Source: Thiothrix fructosivorans
Lineage (GTDB): Bacteria > Pseudomonadota > Gammaproteobacteria > Thiotrichales > Thiotrichaceae
Direction: 5' to 3'
NCBI RefSeq assembly: GCF_017349355.1
Contig: NZ_JAFMPM010000008.1
Coordinates: forward strand, 558,001-622,000
Length of the DNA: 64,000 bases
Positions 19,089 through 29,032 of this stretch are shown in pieces. The notes under the pieces are model-generated. The model worked only from the letters and a program-made list of their open reading frames with translations, ran no database searches and was not told where the DNA came from. Position 1 is the first letter of the stretch; the number at the start of each line of letters is the position of its first letter. The translations under genes and the position numbers were made by a program.

Positions 19089-19529
19089 TCAAATGTCGTT
19101 CAGGAATTGCTCAAGGAGGCGATACTGTGCTTCGCTTTCCTCGTGCATGGATTCGTCGGAGGCATCAATGTGCCCACAAGTACGCGCCATCCGCGCATTG
19201 ACTGCGGCTTCCCACGCGGGTGCTTTGGCCTGCTTGTCGGGGGCAACCAAGGCAGTGGCAGCACGGGCAACGAAATAACCTGCTTGCGCTTGCCAATCGC
19301 TGTCCGAACCGCAGCGGGTATGGCTATCGAGCGCAGCGGCTTTGGCTTGCTTGAAAGCTACAGCGAATTCGTCGGCAGTAGTGTCTTCGTTGGCAGCAGC
19401 GTCTACCGCTTTGGTGACGGCGGGGTTGAGTGCCAACACATTGCGCACGAAAGCTGCACCAACACGGCGTTGTTGCGCCAATCCCAACTTATCGAGTGCC
19501 TGTTTGAAATCGGTATCTTGGGTGATCAT
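19089..19529 (-). CDS. Unknown helical protein inside the hydrogenase operon
   Basis: 146 residues, Ala-rich and predicted mainly helical, without signal peptide or membrane segment. It has only two Cys (SHTRCGSD and ARTCGH) and several His. No family is recognised. Its start overlaps the isp2 stop codon by four bases (ATGA), and hynL begins 10 bases after its stop codon, so it is translated together with the structural subunits. That placement, between isp2 and the large subunit, suggests a dedicated assembly factor or accessory subunit. This is inference. Confidence 0.8.
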   Translation of the reverse strand: MITQDTDFKQALDKLGLAQQRRVGAAFVRNVLALNPAVTKAVDAAANEDTTADEFAVAFKQAKAAALDSHTRCGSDSDWQAQAGYFVARAATALVAPDKQAKAPAWEAAVNARMARTCGHIDASDESMHEESEAQYRLLEQFLNDI

Positions 19530-20803
19530 GCTGCACCTCCCTTACGTTCGACCAAATGTTCAGCAATCATTTCGGTCAAGCCCAACACCGGGATGTCCAT
19601 TTGGTTAACCTCCATGCCTTCTTCCAACTGGATGCGGCAGTTAGCGCACGCCGTTACCAGCGTATCCACATGCAATTCGTCCAATTGTTTTTTCTTGCGT
19701 TGAAAGGCTTTCAGTTTCACTTCTTCGGCATCTTCGTTGGCACTCACGCCACCGCCTGCGCCGCAACACCAGTTAAGCGTGCCGTGATCCGCCATTTCCA
19801 CGAAGTTTTTCGCCACCATATTCAGCAAGTTGCGCGGCTGCTCGACCACACCGCCACGGCGCACCAATTGGCATGGGTCGTGGAAGGTGAGTTTAGATTC
19901 CTCGAAGCCTTCGGTTTGCAGCAAGCCTTCTGCCCGCAATTCGTCCAGCACTTCGACGATGTGTTTGGCAGCAAAGGTGTAAGGGCGACCAATCAGATTC
20001 GGCCCTTCCCAACGCAATGCGGTGTAAGCGTGCCCGCATTCGGGGCTGATCACGGTTTTGACTTTGAGCTTTTCGGCAGCAGCCACGACGCGGCTCACCA
20101 GTTCCCGCGCAATGTCGGATGAACCGATTTGGATGCCGGAATTGGTGGCTTCAAAGCATTCACTGCTCAGCGTCCAGGTTTTGCCTGCATTGGTGAGGAT
20201 TTTGGCGACTGCCCCCAAGTATTCAGGGTAGTTCATGATCTCCATCGACGACAACATCAGCAAGTATTCCGCGCCTTCCTTGTCGAAGGGCACTTCTAGA
20301 CCGCTGGATTTTTCCAGATGGCGGACTTGGGCTTGTAAGGCTGGGAGTTTGACCCCCATCGGGCTACCAATGTTTACCGCACGGGTGGATGCGCCGATCA
20401 AGCCTTCCGGCGCGTGACCCGAAGCTACCATGCCTTCGCGCATCCGGCGAATCATGTAGGTAATGTCGTTGCCGACCGGACAAATCAAGGTGCAACGCCC
20501 GCACAGCGAACAGTTGTTGTAAACCAGCTCCTGCCATTCGGCGAGTTCCGCATCGGTGACGGGTTTGCTCAACCCCAGCTTGGCTTTGAGCTTGCCGATC
20601 AGGGTGTATTCTTGCTCCCACACGCGCCGCAACGGTTCGAGTTTGTAAATCGGCGTGTGACGCGGATCGGGGTTTTCGGTGTAAAACAAGCAGGCTTCCG
20701 CACACATCCCGCACGATACGCAGGAGCTGAAGAAACTTGCCATTGGTGCATCAATTTGCGCTTTGAAGGCATTGATGCCGCGTTCGAGTGTTAACGTACT
20801 CAT
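19526..20803 (-). CDS. isp2: Isp2, HdrD-like FeS electron-transfer protein
   Basis: 425 residues. Two [4Fe-4S] ferredoxin-like motifs occur early (CVSCGMCAEAC near residue 30, CSLCGRCTLICP near 98). Two Cys-rich CCG-type regions follow (CGHAYTALRWEG and CCGAGGG...CANCRIQLEEG), as in heterodisulfide reductase HdrD. It is predicted to pass electrons from HynS to Isp1. Its ends overlap both neighbours by four bases (ATGA). Confidence 0.94.
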   Translation of the reverse strand: MSTLTLERGINAFKAQIDAPMASFFSSCVSCGMCAEACLFYTENPDPRHTPIYKLEPLRRVWEQEYTLIGKLKAKLGLSKPVTDAELAEWQELVYNNCSLCGRCTLICPVGNDITYMIRRMREGMVASGHAPEGLIGASTRAVNIGSPMGVKLPALQAQVRHLEKSSGLEVPFDKEGAEYLLMLSSMEIMNYPEYLGAVAKILTNAGKTWTLSSECFEATNSGIQIGSSDIARELVSRVVAAAEKLKVKTVISPECGHAYTALRWEGPNLIGRPYTFAAKHIVEVLDELRAEGLLQTEGFEESKLTFHDPCQLVRRGGVVEQPRNLLNMVAKNFVEMADHGTLNWCCGAGGGVSANEDAEEVKLKAFQRKKKQLDELHVDTLVTACANCRIQLEEGMEVNQMDIPVLGLTEMIAEHLVERKGGAA

Positions 20804-21459
20804 GATTTCACCCCCCGCAAGCCCATCGAAGCCCCGTTATACCAACGCGACAGGAACACCGTGAACGTGTGCATCAGCTTGGTGAACGGAAACACGATCA
20901 GCAGAACTTCCACACTCAAGATATGCAGCCCCAGCATCATCTGCGGCGACAGCAACAAATGGTGGTAGGCCATATAGCCCGTCAGTAACGGCACAAACGT
21001 CACCGCCCACGCCACGTAATCGCCAGGGCTGGAGAGGAAGCGTTTCACCGGATGTTGCAAGCGATGAATCAACACCACCACCAACGCAATCATGGTGACA
21101 ACCGCAAACGCATCCACCACGGGCGTAGACAAGTTAGGCCAGCCGAAGCCAAGTACGCTTTTAAACACTTCCACATGCGCTGCCAGCAAAAAGATCACCA
21201 CGAACAGCCCGATGTGAAACACATACCCAGCCACAATGGTAATCATCGAACGCTGGAAGGTTGCTTTGTCCGTCCCGAAGCGGCGGAAAATTTCACGCAA
21301 CCCGCCTTGCATCGGGTCGCCTTTCGGCACGGCGTAATTCACTTTCCTGCCCAACGACAGGATTTCAAACAGGCGCAGCACTAGCCCCGCCACAAAGATA
21401 AATAGGGCAATGTTGAAGGCCGAGCCTTTGACCCATAGCAGGAAATCAACTTCGTTCAT
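20800..21459 (-). CDS. isp1: Isp1, membrane cytochrome b (NarI-like)
   Basis: 219 residues with about five transmembrane helices and several His in or near them (FHIGLF, IHRLQHP, YHHLLL, LHILS), suitable as haem b ligands. It resembles NarI/HdrE cytochromes and would link the hydrogenase module to the quinone pool. It overlaps hynS and isp2 by four bases each. Confidence 0.92.
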   Translation of the reverse strand: MNEVDFLLWVKGSAFNIALFIFVAGLVLRLFEILSLGRKVNYAVPKGDPMQGGLREIFRRFGTDKATFQRSMITIVAGYVFHIGLFVVIFLLAAHVEVFKSVLGFGWPNLSTPVVDAFAVVTMIALVVVLIHRLQHPVKRFLSSPGDYVAWAVTFVPLLTGYMAYHHLLLSPQMMLGLHILSVEVLLIVFPFTKLMHTFTVFLSRWYNGASMGLRGVKS

Positions 21460-22568
21460 GATCCTGACTCCTGATTCAATTCCTCGACGGTGACAGTTTG
21501 GTGTGAACTTGCCGCCTCCGCCTTGGATTTTTTGTTCATCGCACCGATGGCAACCCCGGCAGCAATACCCGCTGCGGCGGCATACACCGCGTTCTTGCCC
21601 GATGCACCTGTAGGAATGGACAGCGCCTTATAAAAGCCACCGAAATCCCAGAAGTTGGGTTCGGAACAGCCGATACAACCATGCCCGGATTCAATCGGGA
21701 AGCTAGTCCCATCATTCCATTTAGTAGTGGCGCAAGCGTTGTAGGTCACAGGGCCTTTGCAGCCGAGTTTATACAAACACCAGCCCGCTTTTGCACCTTC
21801 GTCATCAAAGGTTTCGGCAAACAAGCCGCGCTCGTAAAACGGACGGCGGTAGCAACGGTCGTGGATGCTTTGCCCGTAAAAAGCCTTCGGACGACCCAAG
21901 CTATCCAATTCGGGCAGCCCGAAGGTTAGGAAATGGGCAATCACGCCGGTAATCACCACCGGAATCGGCGGACAACCGGGAACGTTGATAATCGGTTTGT
22001 CTTTGATAATGTCGGATACGGACACCGCCCCTGTCGGATTCGGATCAGCTTTTGGCAAACCACCGTAGGCAGCGCATGTGCCGACCGCAATAATGGCAGC
22101 AGCACCGGCAGCGGCTTCTTTGAGCATATCCAGATTGCTGATGCCTGCAATGGTGGAGTAGCCGGGGTTATCGAGTGGGATAGAGCCATCCACCACCAGC
22201 ACGTATTTGCCGTAATGCTCTTTCATCGCCTCTTCACGCGCGTGTTCGGCAGCGTCGCCCGAAGCAGCTTGCAAGGTGTGATGGTAATCCAGCGAAATCG
22301 CGTCAAAGATCAGCCCTTCGAGACTGGGGCTGTGCGAGCGGGTTAAGGATTCGGTGCAGCCCGTGCATTCCTGAAAGGACAGCCAGATCACCGAGGGACG
22401 TTTGGCTTGTTCCAACGCCTCGGCGATTTTCGGGATCATGCTAGGGGCAAGCGCCATGCTGGAAGCCAGCAGGCCACAAAATTTCAGGAAACTCCGCCGC
22501 GAAATGCCCTGCGAGCGCAGGTGTTCGCCTAGGGTTTGCTCATAAGGACTAGGTGTTTGCATCCTCAT
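21456..22568 (-). CDS. hynS: [NiFe] hydrogenase small subunit (Tat-exported)
   Basis: 370 residues. A Tat signal SRRSFLKFCG is near residue 24. Proximal-cluster Cys begin in QECTGCTES, and the distal and medial clusters are marked by YNACATTKWNDG and HGCIGCSEPNFWD. Oxygen-tolerant enzymes have a Cys at the Gly of CTGC and a further Cys about 100 residues later; here these are Gly and Thr (PGYSTIAG), so a standard [4Fe-4S] cluster is expected. The C-terminal hydrophobic Ala/Gly segment anchors it in the membrane. It overlaps the hupH-like gene by 20 bases. Confidence 0.96.
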   Translation of the reverse strand: MRMQTPSPYEQTLGEHLRSQGISRRSFLKFCGLLASSMALAPSMIPKIAEALEQAKRPSVIWLSFQECTGCTESLTRSHSPSLEGLIFDAISLDYHHTLQAASGDAAEHAREEAMKEHYGKYVLVVDGSIPLDNPGYSTIAGISNLDMLKEAAAGAAAIIAVGTCAAYGGLPKADPNPTGAVSVSDIIKDKPIINVPGCPPIPVVITGVIAHFLTFGLPELDSLGRPKAFYGQSIHDRCYRRPFYERGLFAETFDDEGAKAGWCLYKLGCKGPVTYNACATTKWNDGTSFPIESGHGCIGCSEPNFWDFGGFYKALSIPTGASGKNAVYAAAAGIAAGVAIGAMNKKSKAEAASSHQTVTVEELNQESGS

Positions 22569-22974
22569 TATTGTCTTCCTCCATCGCCAGAATTGTGGTC
22601 ATTGCCGCCAAGCCTTCCTTAATGTCGTCGCATTGGGAACGCAAGATTTCCGGCACATGACCAATTTCGATGAAATAACCGATACGTTTGTCGTTGTCGT
22701 CAAAGTGTTCAATGCGCCAGACACCCGCGTAACCGCTTTCGCGCAAACGGGTTTTGCCCAGCACATTGAGAGTAAGGTCGATTTCGCCTTCACCCAGAAA
22801 TTCATCCAGAGCAGCATATTCCTGTGAAGAAAAAGGTAAGCTGTGCAGATCAATCATGCCGTGTGTGCCGTGCGCCATTAACTCGCTGAGAGCGTGGCGG
22901 ATTTCGTGCAGCACGGGGCGTAAATTGCCCGTAACAACGGTTGCAGGACGAACAGGAATATCGTTTAAGCTCAT
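22549..22974 (-). CDS. HupH/HyaF-type hydrogenase maturation protein
   Basis: 141 residues corresponding to the C-terminal HupH domain: IDLHSLPFSSQEYAALDEFLGEG, the VWRIEH segment and HVPEILRSQCDDIKEGL. These proteins assist maturation of uptake hydrogenase, probably the FeS or large-subunit assembly. It is shorter than full-length HyaF (about 285 residues); only the C-terminal domain is present. It overlaps hyaD and hynS, so it is translationally coupled. Confidence 0.85.
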   Translation of the reverse strand: MSLNDIPVRPATVVTGNLRPVLHEIRHALSELMAHGTHGMIDLHSLPFSSQEYAALDEFLGEGEIDLTLNVLGKTRLRESGYAGVWRIEHFDDNDKRIGYFIEIGHVPEILRSQCDDIKEGLAAMTTILAMEEDNNEDANT

Positions 22975-23498
22975 GCAGCTATCTCCAATTTAGGTACTTG
23001 ACGCAGCGGATGACACGGCGGGTATGCTTCGAACTCCCATTGCAGCAAGACATTGGCAGCTAACCGACCCGCCAGCGGGATATTGTGTTTGACGGCGCGT
23101 GTCGGCTGCTCGCCCCAGCCGAACGTTTGGTATTGGATGCCGATCAACGCACGGTGCGTGGGTAAATGCCCAGTCAAACGCGCAATGTCCATCAAGTCCA
23201 ATAAACCGACTTCGTGGGCGCTGCGCTTGGCTGTACCGAGGAAATGATCCATCGCTTCCCCTTGGTAATAGCACACTGTACCAGGTTCGGCTTGTAATTC
23301 GACGGCATCCAGCACTAAGAGATGATCGTGCTCTTCAATCTCACTGGCGAGGGTAAAGCTAAGTGTGCCACCATCCAGATAGGTGACATCAGGGAAAGTC
23401 GGAAAACACCTCTCCATGAAGTTGAGAAGATGAATACCAATCCCTTCGTCCTGTAACAGGATATTGCCAATGCCTAACACCAACATAACGCGATCCAC
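22971..23498 (-). CDS. hyaD: Hydrogenase maturation endopeptidase (HyaD/HupD type)
   Basis: 175 residues of the M52 family: LGIGNILLQDEGIG at the N-terminus with the Glu nickel ligand, LDAVE, and HEVGLLDLM with the His ligand. It cleaves the C-terminal peptide of HynL after nickel insertion. It is the first gene of the operon, so the protease is made with its substrate. No hypABCDEF genes lie in the window. Confidence 0.94.
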   Translation of the reverse strand: MDRVMLVLGIGNILLQDEGIGIHLLNFMERCFPTFPDVTYLDGGTLSFTLASEIEEHDHLLVLDAVELQAEPGTVCYYQGEAMDHFLGTAKRSAHEVGLLDLMDIARLTGHLPTHRALIGIQYQTFGWGEQPTRAVKHNIPLAGRLAANVLLQWEFEAYPPCHPLRQVPKLEIAA

Positions 23499-23551
23499 TT
23501 ATAAATTTAATTGCCACTGCGGACATTGTGGACACTTTCGTTAGTGGGTGC

Positions 23552-23565
23552 TTGACATTGGTCAA
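23552..23565 (-). promoter_or_regulatory. Inverted repeat upstream of the hydrogenase operon
   Basis: TTGAC-ATTG-GTCAA lies 54 bases upstream of the hyaD start, inside the only gap between the operon and the divergent-end gene. It could be an operator. No clear sigma-54 (-24/-12) or sigma-70 promoter was found here. Confidence 0.3.
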
Positions 23566-23619
23566 CACAAATCCGTATCAAGCCTGCAAGATGGCAGAAC
23601 CTTGATCTGGATTAGGAAA

Positions 23620-24876
23620 TTAAGACTTTCGGTAACGGATAGCGTGACCAAACAAGTAAATACACACGGGCAACCCCAAGATCAGCCCCCAGATATTGAA
23701 CAACTTGCCACCAACGGTGAGGATAATCAGCACAATCACCGGGTTCACCCGCAACCGCGCCCCGTAGATCAGCGGGTTCAGAATGTAGCCTTCCACCAAA
23801 TGAATGAAAATAATCATCCCGATCCCCAGCAGCATCAAATGCGCACCGCCGGTATTCAAGGCAATCAAACAAATGGGCACGGAACTAATGAACACACCCG
23901 CCACGGGCACAAAGCTAAACAAAAACACCAAAACAGACAAAAATGCGACGTGTTCGCTCATCCCCAGTAACGACACCCCAAGCGCAGTCAGCACAGTATT
24001 CACGCAAGCAATGTAAAATTGCGCCTGCATCGAATGCCCTAACACCTTCCCAAATTGGTAAATATTGTCCGCCGCTTCCACGTAAATAAAGCGTAGTCGC
24101 GTGTTTTCCAAATCACGCACACTTGCCGTCAGGTGCGGTAAATCCAACACAATCAAAAACGCAAACAACAATGCCAATAAGAATGTCGTCAGAATACCCA
24201 CTGCCTGACCGCTAAAATGCGTGAGTTTATCCAGCACCGCCTTGACACCTTCGCGCCCATCGACCGGCTTACCTGTGCCACCGTTCAATAAACCCAGCAA
24301 TAAACTGGTCGGTGAATCGCGGAATGCTCGCGTGGGTGCTGTAACCGGAGCAACTGGCACCGGTAGTGCATTCGCAACAGGTGCTGCCGCCCAATCAGGC
24401 ACAGCAGGTGTCGCTTGCACTGGCACGACCGGACGCCGTAATTCAGGAATAGCTTCTTGTAATACGGGGTAGCGTTCCGCCAATTTCAGCACCTCCATAT
24501 CAATGCGCTCCGTGTACACGAAAAAGCCTTTCGCAAAACCCGTTGCTTGCTGGTAGACCTGTGGTGCAAGGAACAAACTAACGGTAATAATGGCCCCTAA
24601 AAACAACGTCCCCACCAATATCACCACGGGAACACGTAACCAGCGCATCCGCTGCGTTAACATATCCACAATGCTGGATTGCAGGTAGGCAAACACAAAC
24701 GTCAGAAAAATCAGGGTAAAAAAAGAACTGAGCAAGGTCAATAAGCCAAAAATAATCCCCCAGACCAACACACGACTCAGCAGTGGTAACATCAATTCCC
24801 AGCGCACTCTCGATTGGGGCGGAGAGGCTGGAAGAAACAAACCCGAATTAGTATTGTCATTATCCGGCAGCATCAA
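23620..24876 (-). CDS. AI-2E transporter family (PerM-like) membrane protein
   Basis: 418 residues with about seven to eight transmembrane helices; the C-terminal GYILNPLIYGARLRVNPV and GLPVCIYLFGHAI match the PerM/YdiK (UPF0118) family. A Pro/Ala-rich insert (AVPDWAAAPVANALPVPVAP) lies in the periplasmic loop between the N-terminal pair and the main bundle; its length varies in the family. Transport of AI-2 is shown for one member (TqsA); other members act as Na+/H+ antiporters, so the substrate cannot be read here. Confidence 0.9.
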   Translation of the reverse strand: MMLPDNDNTNSGLFLPASPPQSRVRWELMLPLLSRVLVWGIIFGLLTLLSSFFTLIFLTFVFAYLQSSIVDMLTQRMRWLRVPVVILVGTLFLGAIITVSLFLAPQVYQQATGFAKGFFVYTERIDMEVLKLAERYPVLQEAIPELRRPVVPVQATPAVPDWAAAPVANALPVPVAPVTAPTRAFRDSPTSLLLGLLNGGTGKPVDGREGVKAVLDKLTHFSGQAVGILTTFLLALLFAFLIVLDLPHLTASVRDLENTRLRFIYVEAADNIYQFGKVLGHSMQAQFYIACVNTVLTALGVSLLGMSEHVAFLSVLVFLFSFVPVAGVFISSVPICLIALNTGGAHLMLLGIGMIIFIHLVEGYILNPLIYGARLRVNPVIVLIILTVGGKLFNIWGLILGLPVCIYLFGHAIRYRKS

Positions 24877-24934
24877 ACAATTCTCTGCAAAGGTGAATTG
24901 GTGCAGTATAGCATTTTAAACAGAGCGGACTACC

Positions 24935-25474
24935 ATGCCAGAATCGCGCCTTCTGCCTATTGCTCAACAGGGCGAAATCATCCTGCAACAAGCTGCACAC
25001 GCCGTGGTGGATGTCCACGCCCCCGCCATTCAAACACTCATTGATGACATGCTTGCCACCTTGCTAGCAGCTAACGGCGTAGGGATTGCTGCGCCACAAG
25101 TCTTTGTTCCCTTACGCATTATTATCGTGGCATCGCGCCCGAATCCACGTTACCCCGATGCACCGTTGATGCAACCGCTCGCCATGCTTAACCCGGAAAT
25201 TTGCTGGCAATCGACAGACACTTACTCTGGCTGGGAAGGTTGTTTGAGTGTGCCGGATGCTCGCGCTCCGGTGAATCGCGCCAACCGTTTGCAGGTTCGC
25301 TACCTGACCCGTGAAGGGGAAAGAATGGAAGCAGACTACGCTGGCTTTGTGGCGCGGATCATTCAACACGAATGTGATCATTTGGATGGCATCCTGTTCC
25401 CTGAGCGGGTCGAGGATGCCAGTGAAATCGTCAGCGAGGCGATCTTTCAGCAGATCTTCGCTGTTACGCCCTAA
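24935..25474 (+). CDS. def: Peptide deformylase
   Basis: 179 residues. The three motifs are present: GVGIAAPQ, EGCLSV and QHECDHLDG (HExxH, metal ligands Cys and two His). It removes the N-formyl group from nascent proteins. HECDH is an unusual variant of the more common HExDH centre but keeps all ligands. It lies divergent from the AI-2E gene with 58 bases between. It is not linked to fmt here, which is the usual partner, so it may be a second copy. Confidence 0.93.
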   Translation: MPESRLLPIAQQGEIILQQAAHAVVDVHAPAIQTLIDDMLATLLAANGVGIAAPQVFVPLRIIIVASRPNPRYPDAPLMQPLAMLNPEICWQSTDTYSGWEGCLSVPDARAPVNRANRLQVRYLTREGERMEADYAGFVARIIQHECDHLDGILFPERVEDASEIVSEAIFQQIFAVTP

Positions 25475-25569
25475 GTTATCCCTTGCGTAATCTGCCGGAC
25501 GGGGAACATTCGAAGTGTAGTCTTCGATACTTTTATCCACTTTAATCAAGGACAAGGTATCCGGCATAG

Positions 25570-27439
<1,870 letters not shown>

Positions 27440-27449
27440 GGCAAGCAAC

Positions 27450-27779
27450 ATGAAAATGAATGACGATGACAGCGCTTTCCTGCGCAAACTGGGCACGAAA
27501 GCCACACGCAAGCTGAAAGCCCAGCGGCAGGGTAAACCACGGGTGCTAAGCGGGTTGGGTTTGCTGGGCATCGTCGGCTGGTCAATCGCCGTACCGGTAT
27601 TGTTAGGGCTGGTGCTGGGCTGGTGGCTGGATCAATGCTGTCCCGGTCGCTTCGTTTGGACGCTGAACCTGTTGATGGTGGGTCTGTTGCTGGGCTGTAT
27701 CAACGTCGTTTTCTGGGTCAGGAAGGAATATCAGGCCATGCACGATGAACAGGATGACAAGGAGCAACCTCATGATTGA
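27450..27779 (+). CDS. atpQ: N-ATPase accessory membrane protein AtpQ
   Basis: 109 residues, a basic N-terminus followed by two transmembrane hairpin helices (LGLLGIVGWSIAVPVLLGLVLGWW and LNLLMVGLLLGCINVVFW). It resembles AtpZ/AtpI-type proteins and is specific to N-ATPase operons, where it is thought to assist rotor assembly or Mg2+ handling. The final eight bases overlap atpR. Confidence 0.88.
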   Translation: MKMNDDDSAFLRKLGTKATRKLKAQRQGKPRVLSGLGLLGIVGWSIAVPVLLGLVLGWWLDQCCPGRFVWTLNLLMVGLLLGCINVVFWVRKEYQAMHDEQDDKEQPHD

Positions 27780-28056
27780 GAACCTGACATTACCGCTGTT
27801 GGCTGGTATGGCGCTGGGTGGCTTTTTCTTCGGCGGGCTGTGGTGGACGGTGCGCAAAGGCAGTACTGCCCCCAACCCTGCGCTGTGGTTCATCGGCAGT
27901 TTCATCCTGCGCACCGGCGTTACGCTGGCTGGGTTTTATGTGGTTGGGGCGAGTGACTGGCAGCGTTTGCTGGCGATGGTGGCAGGCTTTGTGTTTGCAC
28001 GAATACTGTTGACCCGATTTGCGGCTTCGCCACAGGAGGTAAATCATGCACCTTAG
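27772..28056 (+). CDS. atpR: N-ATPase accessory membrane protein AtpR
   Basis: 94 residues from ATG 27772 (AAGGAG upstream). Three hydrophobic helices; an Arg in FILRTGVTLAGFY is a feature of AtpR and has been proposed to contact the Glu of the c subunit. The gene overlaps both neighbours, so it is translated with atpQ and atpB. Confidence 0.88.
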   Translation: MIENLTLPLLAGMALGGFFFGGLWWTVRKGSTAPNPALWFIGSFILRTGVTLAGFYVVGASDWQRLLAMVAGFVFARILLTRFAASPQEVNHAP

Positions 28057-28717
28057 TTCCGACGATCTGGTGCTCTGGGAATACGGCTGGGTAAAACTCA
28101 ACCTGACCATCATTACCACCTGGATACTGATGGTGGCGCTGGGTGGCGGTTGCTTCCTGCTGACCCGCAGGCTGAGCAATGCCATCCACATTCCGCGCTG
28201 GCAACATGTGCTGGAAGTGGTGCTGCTGGGGATACAGGCGCAAATTGAAGAAGTCGGTCTTGCCCAGTCACGCCGCTATATCAGCTTCATTGGTACGCTG
28301 TTTCTGTTCGTGGTGGTGGCGAATCTGGCGGCAATCATTCCCGGTTACGAGCCGCCGACAGGTTCACTGTCTACCAGCACTGCGCTGGCGATTTGCGTGT
28401 TCATTGCTGTGCCACTATTTGGTATCCGTGAAATCGGTGTGCTGGGCTACCTCAAATCCTATTTGCACCCGACACCGGTGATGTTGCCGTTCAATATCAT
28501 CAGCGAAATTTCCCGCACGCTGGCGCTGGCGATCCGCCTGTTCGGCAACATTATGAGCGGTGGCATGATCATCGCCATCCTGCTGACCATTACCCCGTTC
28601 TTTTTCCCGGTGGTGATGCACGCGCTGCACTTGCTGACTGGCTTGGTGCAAGCCTATATCTTCAGCATCCTTGCCACGGTGTACATCGCTGCCGCCACAC
28701 GCGGGGAAGGCGCTTGA
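28046..28717 (+). CDS. atpB: N-ATPase subunit a
   Basis: 223 residues, about five to six transmembrane helices. The essential stator Arg lies in LALAIRLFGNIMSGG, and the last helix ends LTGLVQAYIFSILATVYI. It forms the ion half-channels facing the c-ring. The ATG follows CAGGAGG. Confidence 0.95.
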   Translation: MHLSSDDLVLWEYGWVKLNLTIITTWILMVALGGGCFLLTRRLSNAIHIPRWQHVLEVVLLGIQAQIEEVGLAQSRRYISFIGTLFLFVVVANLAAIIPGYEPPTGSLSTSTALAICVFIAVPLFGIREIGVLGYLKSYLHPTPVMLPFNIISEISRTLALAIRLFGNIMSGGMIIAILLTITPFFFPVVMHALHLLTGLVQAYIFSILATVYIAAATRGEGA

Positions 28718-28747
28718 CCTAATGTCTGACACTACAAGGAAATACTC

Positions 28748-29029
28748 ATGGACATGATCACCCTCATTGCGATTGCCTCCATTGTTACCGCCGGGCTGAC
28801 GATTGCCATTGGCGGCATCGCCCCGGCACTGGGCGAAGGCAAGGCCGTCGCTACTGCACTCAGCGCCTTGGCACAACAGCCAGACGCTGCTGCCACCATC
28901 ACCCGCACCCTGTTCGTGGGGCTGGCGATGATTGAGTCGATTGCGATTTACTGTTTCGTGGTTGCCATGATCCTGCTATTTGCCAATCCGTTCTGGAACC
29001 ACGCCATTGCTGCTGCCAGCGGAGGTTAA
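28748..29029 (+). CDS. atpE: N-ATPase subunit c (two carboxylates per hairpin)
   Basis: 93 residues, two helices. Helix 1 has PALGEGKAV and helix 2 has MIESIAIY. Aligned with the Na+ F-ATPase c subunit of Ilyobacter, the Gln ligand of helix 1 is Glu here, while Glu, Ser and Tyr of helix 2 (ESxxxY) are kept. Double-Glu hairpins with the ES/Y set are typical of N-ATPases, first proposed to use Na+; a structurally studied member was reported to bind protons. The coupling ion is therefore open. Confidence 0.96.
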   Translation: MDMITLIAIASIVTAGLTIAIGGIAPALGEGKAVATALSALAQQPDAAATITRTLFVGLAMIESIAIYCFVVAMILLFANPFWNHAIAAASGG

Positions 29030-29032
29030 GCC

